In this document: positions 1-9,178 of the stretch, one piece after another
Layout of the letters: every line of letters starts with the position of its first letter
How positions within the stretch are numbered: position 1 is the stretch's first letter
Assembly: GCA_944325505.1 (NCBI GenBank)
Contig: CALVAJ010000002.1
Coordinates: 78,408 to 142,407, forward strand
Reading direction: 5' to 3'
Source of the DNA: an uncultured Bacteroidales bacterium
GTDB lineage: Bacteria; Bacteroidota; Bacteroidia; Bacteroidales; UBA932
DNA length: 64,000 nt
The notes under the pieces: generated by a model
Told to the model about the DNA's origin: nothing
Database searches by the model: none
Seen by the model: the letters and a program-made list of their open reading frames with translations, nothing else
Position numbers and translations under genes: made by a program

Positions 1-8
1 GTAAGATA

Positions 9-1976
9 ATGATCCGGATTGTCCATAATACATGCCGCTTTCTGCCGATACTCATCATAGCAGTATGGGTCGTGTCTGCCATTACTTCCTGCTATGACGC
101 AGGCAGGAATGTGAAAGCGGCCTTACAATCGGCCGGTCCGAACAGGGCCGAGCTTGAAGCCGTTCTGGAACATTATAAAAATGAACCGCTAAAGCATAAG
201 GCCGCGCAATTCCTTATAGGTAATATGAAATACCATATGTCTATTCCGGAAAGGCCTTACATGAAGTACTGCATGACTCTGGATTCCCTGTACAAGACAG
301 GAGAACACAGGGATTCAATCAAAGCCCAAATCCAGGAAATATCGGACAGTGCCGCCATGGTTCTTGCTCCGGTCCCGGATATCCGGAACATTTCATCCGC
401 ATACCTTATCTGGAATATCGACTACGCTTTCAGCCAGTGGGACAGTCTTGACTATCTTAAGCATCTGACGTTCGAGCAATTTTGCGAATACGTTCTCCCG
501 TACAAGTGCATGGAGAACCAGCCACTGACCAGATGGAAAGAGCAATGGCGCGGACGGTACGTCGGTGACCTGTACCACATAAGACAGATTTCCGATTTCA
601 GGTACAACGCAAGGCGTGCCGCCGAGGCCCTGAATACCTTTCTGGCGGACAGCATAAAAATGGTATCGGCCGGAGACCTGAACTGCATTCCCGTACTGGA
701 TCTCCCCACCCTCATCCATTCGCCTTTGGGAGGATGCGATGAGCGCTCTACCGTCGGACTGCTGAACTGCAGGAGCAACGCCATTCCGGTATCCATAGAC
801 TTCACCCCGAACTGGCCGGACCGGCAGAACGGTCATTCATGGAACAATGTCCTCGCGACAAAAAGACGGAACATAGACTATGAACCGTTCAAGTCTTTCC
901 CTGGAGGTTACCACTATTCAGACAACGGGCTGGCAAAAGTGTTCCGCAAGACATACGCCCCTCACCCGCTTCTACTGAAAGCATACGAGGAAGGATACCG
1001 CATCCCCGAATCCCTGCTGTCGTTCTTCATGCAGGACGTAACCGACGAATACGGTCCGACTGAAGACATAAACATTCTATTATCGGCAAATACAAAAGCA
1101 AAATACGTTTACCTGTGCGTATTCGACAATTTCCAATGGGTGCCTGTCGACATCGGAGTGCGCAGACATCATAAAGCCCGATTCAGTAAAGTCGGCAAAG
1201 GCTGCGCATATCTGATCATGGCAGTCGGGAAAAACGGACCGCAGCCAGTCTCGCACCCTTTCATCCTCCATACCGACGGTTCGGTACAGACCATAATTCC
1301 GGACAGCAGGCACAAATGCCGGATATTGCTGAAAAGAAAATTTCCCGCTTTCTCACACATATACTCCGTCAACAGGTTTTTAAAGGGCGGGAAGATAGAA
1401 GCCGCCGACAATCCGGAATTCAGGAATTCCCGGGAAATCGTGACATTCCCGGAATGGAACCTGCTCGCCGGAGAAGAAACGGTTCACGACACGACCGGAT
1501 ACAGATACTGGAGACTCATGTCCTCGCACTCCGGCTCCAGTGACTTCGCCGAACTGTATTTCTACGAAAGGGAGTCCGGATGCAGAATAAAAGGAAAACT
1601 GATCGTCCCTGATATTCCGATAAGGAATCCGTACTATGACACTCCGGAACATATCTTCGATGATGATCCCCTCTCATACCTTGCAGTACAGGACACATCA
1701 AGATGGATAGGCTTCGATTTCGGCAAACCGGTCTCCATGTCGGAAATAGCGTATATAAGGAGAGGTGACGGGAATGACATCTGCCCCGGTAACAAATACG
1801 AGCTCTACTGCTGGTCTGACAACCGATGGCAGCTCCAGGGGAAAGCGACTGCGGAAAAAGTCCGCCTGATATTCGACAATGTCCCGTCCAACGGCCTATA
1901 CTACATCAAATGCACATCCAGCGGACAGCAGAACAGGATATTCCTATATGAAAACGATGAGGTTATATGGTATTAA
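9..1976 (+). CDS. Transglutaminase-like lipoprotein with C-terminal discoidin-like domain
   Basis: Predicted 655-residue secreted lipoprotein. The N-terminus has a hydrophobic segment ending in a lipobox-like ITSC near residue 28. A central region resembles the transglutaminase/peptidase core: a GGC motif (Cys about 243), GHSW (His about 276) and a following Asp in NIDYEP (about 291) could form the Cys-His-Asp triad. The last 140 residues look like an F5/8 type C (discoidin) beta-sandwich, a common carbohydrate- or surface-binding module. Proteins with this plan are widespread in Bacteroidales but their substrate is unknown. The gene is 82 bp upstream of an ABC exporter operon on the same strand, so it may act on or with the exported substrate; that is inference. 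The start lies 8 bases from the window edge, so its promoter and any upstream partner are not visible. Confidence 0.7.
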   Translation: MIRIVHNTCRFLPILIIAVWVVSAITSCYDAGRNVKAALQSAGPNRAELEAVLEHYKNEPLKHKAAQFLIGNMKYHMSIPERPYMKYCMTLDSLYKTGEHRDSIKAQIQEISDSAAMVLAPVPDIRNISSAYLIWNIDYAFSQWDSLDYLKHLTFEQFCEYVLPYKCMENQPLTRWKEQWRGRYVGDLYHIRQISDFRYNARRAAEALNTFLADSIKMVSAGDLNCIPVLDLPTLIHSPLGGCDERSTVGLLNCRSNAIPVSIDFTPNWPDRQNGHSWNNVLATKRRNIDYEPFKSFPGGYHYSDNGLAKVFRKTYAPHPLLLKAYEEGYRIPESLLSFFMQDVTDEYGPTEDINILLSANTKAKYVYLCVFDNFQWVPVDIGVRRHHKARFSKVGKGCAYLIMAVGKNGPQPVSHPFILHTDGSVQTIIPDSRHKCRILLKRKFPAFSHIYSVNRFLKGGKIEAADNPEFRNSREIVTFPEWNLLAGEETVHDTTGYRYWRLMSSHSGSSDFAELYFYERESGCRIKGKLIVPDIPIRNPYYDTPEHIFDDDPLSYLAVQDTSRWIGFDFGKPVSMSEIAYIRRGDGNDICPGNKYELYCWSDNRWQLQGKATAEKVRLIFDNVPSNGLYYIKCTSSGQQNRIFLYENDEVIWY

Positions 1977-2058
1977 AATTATAATTTTAACAAATGAAAT
2001 ACAGAGTTTCTTCATGTTTGCTTAAGGCTCCTCTGATAACTATAAACCCTATTATTCC

Positions 2059-3246
2059 ATGCTGAAACATATATTCACACTGCTGTGGAACCAGAAGAAG
2101 AAGTACACGGCCATCGTGTTCGAGCAAGTACTGGTGTTCATCGCCGTTATCCTGTCTCTTACAATCGCCTTCGATACTGTTAAAAGCGCACGCACACCGG
2201 GAATGCTCGACACGGACAATGTAATACATTTCGGGTATATGATAAGCGGAGGATTCAACGGGAGGGAATTCAGGCACTCCGTCCAGGCAATGGACGCCGT
2301 AAAGGACAAACTCGAAAAGAAACCATACGTAACCGGCATCAGCGAGAGTTTTTTCTTCATTCCATATTCCAGACCTACAGAATATTACTGGGAAGACTCC
2401 GTCTCCTTCGTATCCGGGAAAAAAGTCTATGCCCATCTCAAAGGCACAGATGAAGCTGCTGAAAACGTATTCAGGCCGGATATTATACAGGGCCGGTGGT
2501 TCCGCGACGGGGAACGCGTAAACGGGTTGTACCCTGCAGTCATCACAGAACAACTGGCTGAAGCATCCGGGCTTTCAGACCCTGTCGGCAAAACAGTATA
2601 CTGGGCCGGAATAACCTTCTCAATAACAGGTATAGTATCCGGGATCAAAGAAGAAGCTCTGATGGATGCTCCTCCAAGTATCATTGCTCCTATCGGAGTA
2701 TTGCTCCCGTCAGGCTCCACAGGAAACTACGAAGAACTCGCAGCCCGTATAAAACCGGGCTACGAGGATGAATTCGCCAACGATTTTTATCACGAATTCA
2801 ACCTGCTATGGAACGAGGACAACAAGGCTGAACTTTATTTCGGATCATGCAGTGACGACAAAAAATCGACAATGGAGAAAGCCGTCATCAGGGTGGCGGT
2901 GACTGCTTTGCCTGCATTGTTCTTCTTTCTTTTTACTTTAATCGGGACTATCGGCGTGAACCTTATGGACCTCCAGGAGCGTAAACATGAATTTGCCCTC
3001 AGGATATCATGTGGCTCTACTAAACTGAAGGCCATATCCCTGTTCCTATGGCAGAATATCATATTGACCGGAGTATCCACAATACCGGGAATAGCCATTG
3101 CCCTGTGCATCTATCCTTTGACGACAGCCCTACCCGTCGCCGGATTTGCCTTGACTCTCGCCCTGATACTATCACTGCTCTGCACGCTATACCCTATATT
3201 CATCATACTGAAAATGAAGCCGGCTGAACTGCTAAAAGAGGAATAG
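2059..3246 (+). CDS. FtsX/MacB-type ABC transporter permease (first of two)
   Basis: A 395-residue inner-membrane permease of the MacB/FtsX class. It shows one N-terminal membrane helix (about residues 19-40), a large extracytoplasmic domain of about 230 residues, and three C-terminal helices (about 275-300, 325-350, 360-385). This is the four-helix type VII ABC topology that couples ATP hydrolysis to mechanical work in the periplasm rather than carrying substrate through the membrane. The C-terminal half is best conserved (LQERKHEFALRISCGST, typical of the coupling region). It lies 23 bp before the ATPase gene and probably pairs with the second permease at 3970-5190, since the two are clearly different in sequence. 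The substrate is unknown. Confidence 0.85.
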   Translation: MLKHIFTLLWNQKKKYTAIVFEQVLVFIAVILSLTIAFDTVKSARTPGMLDTDNVIHFGYMISGGFNGREFRHSVQAMDAVKDKLEKKPYVTGISESFFFIPYSRPTEYYWEDSVSFVSGKKVYAHLKGTDEAAENVFRPDIIQGRWFRDGERVNGLYPAVITEQLAEASGLSDPVGKTVYWAGITFSITGIVSGIKEEALMDAPPSIIAPIGVLLPSGSTGNYEELAARIKPGYEDEFANDFYHEFNLLWNEDNKAELYFGSCSDDKKSTMEKAVIRVAVTALPALFFFLFTLIGTIGVNLMDLQERKHEFALRISCGSTKLKAISLFLWQNIILTGVSTIPGIAIALCIYPLTTALPVAGFALTLALILSLLCTLYPIFIILKMKPAELLKEE

Positions 3247-3269
3247 GATTAACAATTAAACCAATTGCC

Positions 3270-3953
3270 ATGATAGAACTTAAAGACATCTACAAAGTGT
3301 TCTCTACCGATGAGATAGAGACCTATGCACTGAACGGGATAAACCTGAAAGTGGAGAAAGGGGATTTTGTTTCGGTTTCAGGTCCGTCAGGATGCGGGAA
3401 ATCTACGCTGCTCAACATTATCGGACACCTCGATACCCCGTCCGAAGGGACTATCATGGTAGAGGGGACAGATACCGGGAATATGACAGATTCGGAACTG
3501 TCCCGGCTGCGGAACGAGAAATTCGGCTTCATCTTCCAGAGCTTCCATCTGATACCGGGGCTGAACATCCTCCAGAATGTGGAGCTACCGATGCTCTACA
3601 GCCACGAGAAGATCTCCTCCGGGGAAATACGTGAGCGGGCGATGTCGCTCATACAGCAGGTGGGGCTGGAGTCACGGGCAAAGCACTTCCCTTCACAGCT
3701 TTCCGGAGGACAGTGCCAGAGGGCTGCCATAGCCCGGGCGATGATCACCCGCCCGCACGTGCTTCTTGCCGATGAGCCTACTGGAAACCTCGACAGCAGG
3801 ATGGGACGGGAAATCATGGACATCCTCCTGAGGCTCAACGGAGAAGGCACTACCATAGTGATGGTCACACATGACGCGAAACTCGCGTCCGAGGCGTCCG
3901 TCCAGGTGACAATGAACGACGGCATTATAACCAATGTAGACAGGCTTAACTGA
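3270..3953 (+). CDS. ABC transporter ATPase, MacB/LolD family
   Basis: A 227-residue ATPase that powers the flanking FtsX-like permeases. All ABC motifs are intact: Walker A GPSGCGKS (38-45), the signature LSGGQCQRAAIARA, Walker B VLLADEPTGNLDS and the H-loop VMVTHD. Length and the DEPTGNLDS form are typical of the MacB/LolD/FtsE family. It sits between the two permease genes, with 23 bp before it and 16 bp after it, so the three are almost surely co-translated from one mRNA. Family is certain; the name LolD or MacB should not be read as proof of lipoprotein or macrolide transport, because neighbours point to a tripartite exporter of unknown cargo. Confidence 0.93.
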   Translation: MIELKDIYKVFSTDEIETYALNGINLKVEKGDFVSVSGPSGCGKSTLLNIIGHLDTPSEGTIMVEGTDTGNMTDSELSRLRNEKFGFIFQSFHLIPGLNILQNVELPMLYSHEKISSGEIRERAMSLIQQVGLESRAKHFPSQLSGGQCQRAAIARAMITRPHVLLADEPTGNLDSRMGREIMDILLRLNGEGTTIVMVTHDAKLASEASVQVTMNDGIITNVDRLN

Positions 3954-3969
3954 CAGAAAGGGAAATACT

Positions 3970-5190
3970 ATGAAAAAATTTCTCAATTATATCCGTTCCG
4001 CTATCCGGAACATCCTTTCGAACAAACTGTATTCTACCTTCTACATACTCGGTACAGCGGTGGCATTCATACTGATAATCCTGCTCCTGTCGGCCGTCCG
4101 GCTGGTCGGCCGGCAGGCCAGACCGTTCGTAAACGCTGCAAATACCATTCACATATCCCCTGATTTCGAAAGCAGCGACGGGGACACCTACGGTATCGCC
4201 ACACAGGATATAGAGCGGTTCGTTAAGGCCATACCGGGAGCCGGGAAATACTGTATCAGCAATTCGGAGGGCACCATGGCGTTTGTAAACGGGAAGGTCA
4301 GACCTGCGAATGTCGATTTTGTCGACAGCAGGTATTTCGAAGTCAACGATTTCAACTTCACCTCCGGCAGACCTTTTACAGAAGACGGGCTGCCGCAGGC
4401 TGTCATTCTGAAAAGCTTCGCCGAAAAAGTCTACCGGACTGACCCGGTAGGAGAAAGAATCAACATTCAGAAGACAGACTACCGTATAGTCGGGGTGGTG
4501 GACGATTTCTCACCACTGCAGAATCCCAACGAGCGGGCAGTGATATGGCTTCCCTACAAGTTCAACAAATTCGTACCCTCAGGAGGTTCGTACTATGAGA
4601 TAGATATCGTATTCGACAGTGATATGCCTGCCGGAGAAATGAAAGAGAACCTGGGTCATGCACTGACCGGATATCTTACCAGGAACGTACCAGGGAGAGA
4701 AAATACCAGGATCAGCCCTTCAGTCCTGCGGACAGTCCAGGAAAACAAATATGACTTTGCAGGAGGCAGCGCCTTCGGATATGGGGCTGTCGTGTTACTG
4801 CTGCTCCTCATACTCATACCGGCGCTGAACATCATGTCGCTGAGTTCTGCCAGGATACAGGCGTCCGGAACTGAAATAGCCATCCGGAGGGCCCTGGGTG
4901 CGACCAGAAATCAGGCTCTGCTGCAGATGCTCTCCGAAAATATAATACTGTCGCTGGCAGGCTTTGTCATTGCCGCATTCCTCGCCGGGCCATGTCTCTC
5001 CGGAATCGACCGCATACTTTTCAGCGGCAGCAGCTCGATTTCGGTCCTGACGGGATTCCGTTTTGATTTCGGGGCATATGCCGCCGCGCTGGTACTCGCC
5101 CTGCTGGCGGCACTGATCTCAGGAGGTATCCCTGCATATAATATTTCACGCAAGAACATAGCAAACGAACTGAAAGGAAGAGATCTATGA
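3970..5190 (+). CDS. FtsX/MacB-type ABC transporter permease (second of two)
   Basis: A 406-residue permease with the MacB_PCD plan: an N-terminal helix (about 21-43), a periplasmic core domain, then three helices in the last 140 residues. The segment ASGTEIAIRRALGATRNQAL is the hallmark coupling region of MacB/FtsX C-termini. It is much closer to the classic MacB consensus than the permease at 2059-3246, which suggests a heterodimer around the shared ATPase. Its stop codon overlaps the start of the adaptor gene (ATGA junction at 5187-5190), which indicates translational coupling. Confidence 0.87.
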   Translation: MKKFLNYIRSAIRNILSNKLYSTFYILGTAVAFILIILLLSAVRLVGRQARPFVNAANTIHISPDFESSDGDTYGIATQDIERFVKAIPGAGKYCISNSEGTMAFVNGKVRPANVDFVDSRYFEVNDFNFTSGRPFTEDGLPQAVILKSFAEKVYRTDPVGERINIQKTDYRIVGVVDDFSPLQNPNERAVIWLPYKFNKFVPSGGSYYEIDIVFDSDMPAGEMKENLGHALTGYLTRNVPGRENTRISPSVLRTVQENKYDFAGGSAFGYGAVVLLLLLILIPALNIMSLSSARIQASGTEIAIRRALGATRNQALLQMLSENIILSLAGFVIAAFLAGPCLSGIDRILFSGSSSISVLTGFRFDFGAYAAALVLALLAALISGGIPAYNISRKNIANELKGRDL

Positions 5191-6434
5191 TGGACAAAAA
5201 ATTATCCCGAAAGGAAATACGCAGGAAAAAAGCTGCGGGATACATGAAAGTGGCGGTGCCGTTAGCGGCTGTTGCCGTAATATGCGTAATAGTGGCTGTA
5301 GCTCTGCAGCCCGCACTGAAATCTGACCTGCTCGACATATCGGAGGTCCAGAGAGGCACTCTGTCGGTATCGGTGGGGGCGACAGGCAGTGTCGTGCCGT
5401 TCTACGAGGAGAGCATCACCTCACCTATTGCCACCAAGATACTCGAGGTATATAAAAAGTCCGGAGAGTTCGTCCATAAGGGAGACACCATCCTCCGGCT
5501 CGACCTCTCGACGGCAAATGTCGACCTGCAGGCGGAAACAGATGCACTGAAAATACAGGAATACAAGCTGGAGCAGTACAGGACCGAAGCCTCGAGCGCC
5601 ATCAGCGACATGGAAAAGCAGGTGGCCATCGATGAGATGCGGCTGCGGCGTATGGAGACCCTGCTGGTCAATGAGCACTATCTTGACAGTATCGGTGGGA
5701 GCACCAAGGATATGGTACGTCAGCGCGAGCTTGACTACGAAGTCGCGAAACTCCAGCTCGAGCAACTGAAGCTCAACTACGAGAACAAGAAAAAGACCAC
5801 TGAGTCCACTCTCAAAGTGTATGAACTCGAATACAGCATAGCCGCCAACAAACTGGCCCTGCGACGGAAGGAAATCGGGGACGCAAGGGTGCTCGCCCCG
5901 TTTGACGCGACCCTGTCATGGGTGAACGACCGCATCGGCTCCGGTGTGGAAAAGGGCAGCCAGCTCGCCGTTCTGTCCGACCTGGGCAGGTACAAGGTGA
6001 CGGCGGAAATATCAGACAACTTCATCAGCCAGTTCAACGTCGGCAACAGGGTGGAGGTCAGAATCGGGAATACCGAACTGAAGGGGACCGTCTCCAATAT
6101 TGTCCCTTCCGTGTCGAACAGCAAGATAAGCTTTACCGTCTTCCTCGACGAGGATTCCGGCAACTCGCTCCGTCCAGGGCTGAAAGCCGATGTCTATGTA
6201 GTTACCTCGATTAAAGAGAATGTACTTAAGATAGCCAACAGGGCATATTATTCCGGTCCGGGAGAATACGACCTGTGGGTCGTCGAGGACAACCAGGCCG
6301 AAAAACGGACCGTTGTGCTCGGTGAAAGCAGTTCCTTCGAAGTAGAGGTTCTCGAAGGGCTAAATCCCGGGGAGAGGGTAATTGTCTCCAATATGAACGG
6401 GTACAAGACCAGAGACCGCATGAAGATAAGATAA
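5187..6434 (+). CDS. Efflux adaptor (membrane fusion protein, HlyD/MacA-like)
   Basis: A 415-residue periplasmic adaptor anchored by one N-terminal helix (about residues 23-45). It then shows the first half of a lipoyl/barrel-sandwich domain, a long helical hairpin of about 120 residues rich in Glu, Leu and Lys (about 105-225), and the second lipoyl half plus beta-barrel (VLAPFDATLSW onward). This is the standard plan of proteins that bridge an inner-membrane ABC permease to a TolC channel. The end, RVIVSNMNGYKTRDRMKIR, matches the membrane-proximal domain. A second ATG 3 bp downstream (5190) is an equally possible start. It overlaps the upstream permease by 4 bp and precedes the TolC-like gene by 15 bp. 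Confidence 0.9.
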   Translation: MMDKKLSRKEIRRKKAAGYMKVAVPLAAVAVICVIVAVALQPALKSDLLDISEVQRGTLSVSVGATGSVVPFYEESITSPIATKILEVYKKSGEFVHKGDTILRLDLSTANVDLQAETDALKIQEYKLEQYRTEASSAISDMEKQVAIDEMRLRRMETLLVNEHYLDSIGGSTKDMVRQRELDYEVAKLQLEQLKLNYENKKKTTESTLKVYELEYSIAANKLALRRKEIGDARVLAPFDATLSWVNDRIGSGVEKGSQLAVLSDLGRYKVTAEISDNFISQFNVGNRVEVRIGNTELKGTVSNIVPSVSNSKISFTVFLDEDSGNSLRPGLKADVYVVTSIKENVLKIANRAYYSGPGEYDLWVVEDNQAEKRTVVLGESSSFEVEVLEGLNPGERVIVSNMNGYKTRDRMKIR

Positions 6435-6449
6435 AAACAATTCGTGAAT

Positions 6450-7937
6450 ATGAAGAACCGGTTTTTCATCATAATATTCATTCTGTCGTCCATCGGGGCG
6501 GCGGCACAGGAGAGCGAACCTCTGGATATTTCCCCGAAAGAGATACTGCACCTGAGCATAGAAGACGCTTTGAAACTCGGACGGGAAGAATCCATAGACT
6601 CGAAAGCGAACAGCAACACCATGCTGAAGGCATATTGGAGATACAGGGACTACCGCGCCGGACTCCTGCCCGGCATAACCCTAAGCGGGACCCTTCCGTC
6701 ACTGAACCGCTCGCTTAAGTCATACCAGCAGGAAAACGGTGTCTACAAGTTCATCCCTAACAACTATCTGAGCGAATACATGAACTTTTCGATCAGGCAG
6801 GCAATCCCGTTCAGCGGCGGCGAACTTTATATAGAATCCAACCTTGAACGAATGGATCAGCTCGGGGCAAACAGAACCGGCAGTTTTCTTTCCGTCCCGT
6901 TTTCAGTCACACTGTCCCAGCCGCTGACTGCATATAATCCATACAAATGGCAGAAAAAGACCGAACCGCTAAGGTATGAAACAAGCAGACAGGAATATAC
7001 GGCCTCAATGGAAGACATCAACATCACAACCGTTTCATACTATTTCGATCTACTGGTCTCCATGTCAAAACTTGAAAGTGCCCGGCAGAACCATAAGAAT
7101 GCTTCCGACCTATACGGGGTAGCACAGGCGAAAGGCAAGATAGGCACTATATCAGACAGTGACCTGATGCAGCTGAAAGTAAATCTGCTGAATACAGAAG
7201 CCAGTATTCTCACGGCGGAGAACGACTATCTCGAAAAAATGAATATACTCCGGAACTATCTCGGCATCAAAGCAGGGACAGAAATAATTCCTGAAATACC
7301 GCAGGCAAAAATAATCGATGGAGTATGTTCCGATGCCATAAAGGAAAAGGCAAGAAAAAACAACCCGATCTATGACAATTTCAAGCTCCGCCTGATCGAA
7401 GCCGAGGCAAACGTCATCAAGGCAAAGCGAGAAAGGATGCCGGATGTGAACCTGTACATTTCAGTCGGAGCAACAGGCAGCCACCCTTCCCTCTCCGGTG
7501 CCTATAACAATCTGGAGAACAGGCAGATCGCCGAAATCGGGATCAGCATCCCTATCCTCGACTGGGGTAAAAGGAAAGGAAAATATGTCCAGGCAAAGGC
7601 TGATTATGACCTTGTAAAGGAGCGGATTGTCAGGGAAGAAGACCAGTTCGATGAGAAAGTACGCATTCTGGCGGAAGACTTTATCGACCAGCAGCAGTTG
7701 GTCAAGATATACATGGAAGCCGATGCCGTGGCCCAGGAAAGATATACGATTGCCCTGAACCGCTTTACAGTAGGGGATATAAGCGTGACAGACCTGAACT
7801 ACGCGGAACAGGAAAAAGACCGTGCCCGGCAGAACTACATATCCCAGCTTTACCTGTCATGGCTATACTATTACAACCTCAGGTACATCACCCTTTACGA
7901 CTTTGCCGAAGGGTGTGACATCATACCGGAAAACTGA
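6450..7937 (+). CDS. TolC-like outer membrane efflux protein
   Basis: An outer-membrane factor that forms the exit duct of the tripartite system. With the ATG at 6450 the protein has a clear signal peptide (MKNRFFIIIFILSSIGAAAQ) and 495 residues; a GTG two codons earlier is less likely. Two OEP repeats with long amphipathic helices are visible (about 40-260 and 280-490), including the repeat-like RYTIALNRFTVGDISVTDLNYAEQ near the C-terminus. Length is normal for the family. It lies directly after the adaptor and before the DUF4221 lipoprotein, all on one strand, so it probably serves this exporter only. Confidence 0.9.
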   Translation: MKNRFFIIIFILSSIGAAAQESEPLDISPKEILHLSIEDALKLGREESIDSKANSNTMLKAYWRYRDYRAGLLPGITLSGTLPSLNRSLKSYQQENGVYKFIPNNYLSEYMNFSIRQAIPFSGGELYIESNLERMDQLGANRTGSFLSVPFSVTLSQPLTAYNPYKWQKKTEPLRYETSRQEYTASMEDINITTVSYYFDLLVSMSKLESARQNHKNASDLYGVAQAKGKIGTISDSDLMQLKVNLLNTEASILTAENDYLEKMNILRNYLGIKAGTEIIPEIPQAKIIDGVCSDAIKEKARKNNPIYDNFKLRLIEAEANVIKAKRERMPDVNLYISVGATGSHPSLSGAYNNLENRQIAEIGISIPILDWGKRKGKYVQAKADYDLVKERIVREEDQFDEKVRILAEDFIDQQQLVKIYMEADAVAQERYTIALNRFTVGDISVTDLNYAEQEKDRARQNYISQLYLSWLYYYNLRYITLYDFAEGCDIIPEN

Positions 7938-7954
7938 ATTTAAACTATAAAATC

Positions 7955-9112
7955 ATGAAAACATTATTATCAGTTCTGGCAATCTCAGCTATGATTTCCT
8001 GCAAAGTGGGGGACAAATGGGCTGAATACAGCAAGCCAACATTTATGGGAAACAGCGATAAAGCGTATCTGGAACTGACCGATTCGGCAGTAATAAACGT
8101 TCCGGAAAAGCATTTCAACAGCTTCCAAAACTGCCAGATATACAAGGACTCCCTGCTGTATGCAGTCAGTTGGTCGGATCCGCAGAGACTGAGCCTATAT
8201 AATATGAATTCAAAAAGTTTCATGTATGACATCGTTCTGGACAGGAACACATCCTCAGTGATGAGCATAGAGAATTATGCTGTAGTGTCGGAAGACAGCA
8301 TCTTCTTTTCTTCTTATCCTGCAACGGGTCTGATGCTGGTAGACTCCAAAGGCAGACGACTCGATATCTGGACAGCCAACGACATGAAAATATCTCCGGG
8401 AATGGAGCCTGAACTCGCAAACGGATACGCTTTTTCGACAGGTTCATACCTGGAAAATTTTCAGTATGACAAGAAAAACAAGCTGATATACACGGTCCTG
8501 AGTCCGGGCTCAGCATATGACGAATTTGGTTCAGATGATGTAAAACGACATGGAATCTATAATCTTGCCACACATAAGTGGGAAAAAATCATGGCTCCGT
8601 ATGAAGGCGTATTGAAATACAAAGGAGACAATATCTATTTCTATGATATGCATCATCCTTACCAGATTGTACTGAATAATCTGATGTATGTAACATACCC
8701 CGTCGATCATAGGGTGTACATATATGATATTGATACCGGGGAGCCGATACGAGAAAAAGAAATATCACCTTCATGCGCGACCCAATTCGACCGTCCGATG
8801 GATCCTATTCTGGCTACTGACAAAGAGCTCAACCGACTCAGAAGAAATACCGCATATTACGGTCCGCTGTATTATCATCCGGACGCATGGTGTTTTTCCA
8901 GATTCTATAACCTGAAGGCCGTTAAGGGCAAAGAGTATGAAAGGGCCATCGTCATCTATGACATGGATTTCAATATAGTATATGAAAAGACATTCGAATT
9001 CAATGAAATCCCAAGGATAGTGCCTGCTGATGACGGCCTGATCATTATACGCACCGATCCGATGGATCCGGACACTTTTACGTTGGTAAGATATAAAATC
9101 CGATGGAAATGA
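7955..9112 (+). CDS. DUF4221-type lipoprotein (beta-propeller-like)
   Basis: A 385-residue secreted protein with a short signal sequence ending in a lipobox-like MISC (Cys near 16). The body is rich in short beta-strand repeats and aromatic residues, as in the DUF4221 / 6-bladed propeller lipoproteins of Bacteroidales; I recognise the style rather than a catalytic motif. It follows the TolC gene by 17 bp and is the last gene of the exporter operon. Its stop codon abuts the long hairpin at 9113-9172. Role unknown; a surface or periplasmic accessory of the exporter is a reasonable inference. Confidence 0.6.
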   Translation: MKTLLSVLAISAMISCKVGDKWAEYSKPTFMGNSDKAYLELTDSAVINVPEKHFNSFQNCQIYKDSLLYAVSWSDPQRLSLYNMNSKSFMYDIVLDRNTSSVMSIENYAVVSEDSIFFSSYPATGLMLVDSKGRRLDIWTANDMKISPGMEPELANGYAFSTGSYLENFQYDKKNKLIYTVLSPGSAYDEFGSDDVKRHGIYNLATHKWEKIMAPYEGVLKYKGDNIYFYDMHHPYQIVLNNLMYVTYPVDHRVYIYDIDTGEPIREKEISPSCATQFDRPMDPILATDKELNRLRRNTAYYGPLYYHPDAWCFSRFYNLKAVKGKEYERAIVIYDMDFNIVYEKTFEFNEIPRIVPADDGLIIIRTDPMDPDTFTLVRYKIRWK

Positions 9113-9172
9113 ATCCTATAGAACAGCAGAGGGTGGCGCCGTCCGGTGCCACCCTCTGCTGTTCTATAGGAT
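9113..9172. terminator. 28-bp hairpin between convergent genes
   Basis: Arms at 9113-9140 and 9145-9172 pair over 28 bp with one G-T wobble and a GTCC tetraloop. It starts at the first base after the DUF4221 stop codon and ends 6 bp before the rplQ stop on the other strand. No U-tract follows on either strand, so it is not a textbook intrinsic terminator. Its position suggests a bidirectional transcription barrier or an mRNA 3'-end stabiliser. Confidence 0.7.
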
Positions 9173-9178
9173 AAAAGA

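Noticed and set aside
1977-2058. Separate promoter between the transglutaminase-like gene and the first permease
   Set aside because: A TTTG is present (about 2023) but no TAnnTTTG at the right distance; the AAAATTATAATTTT palindrome is A/T-rich and not diagnostic.
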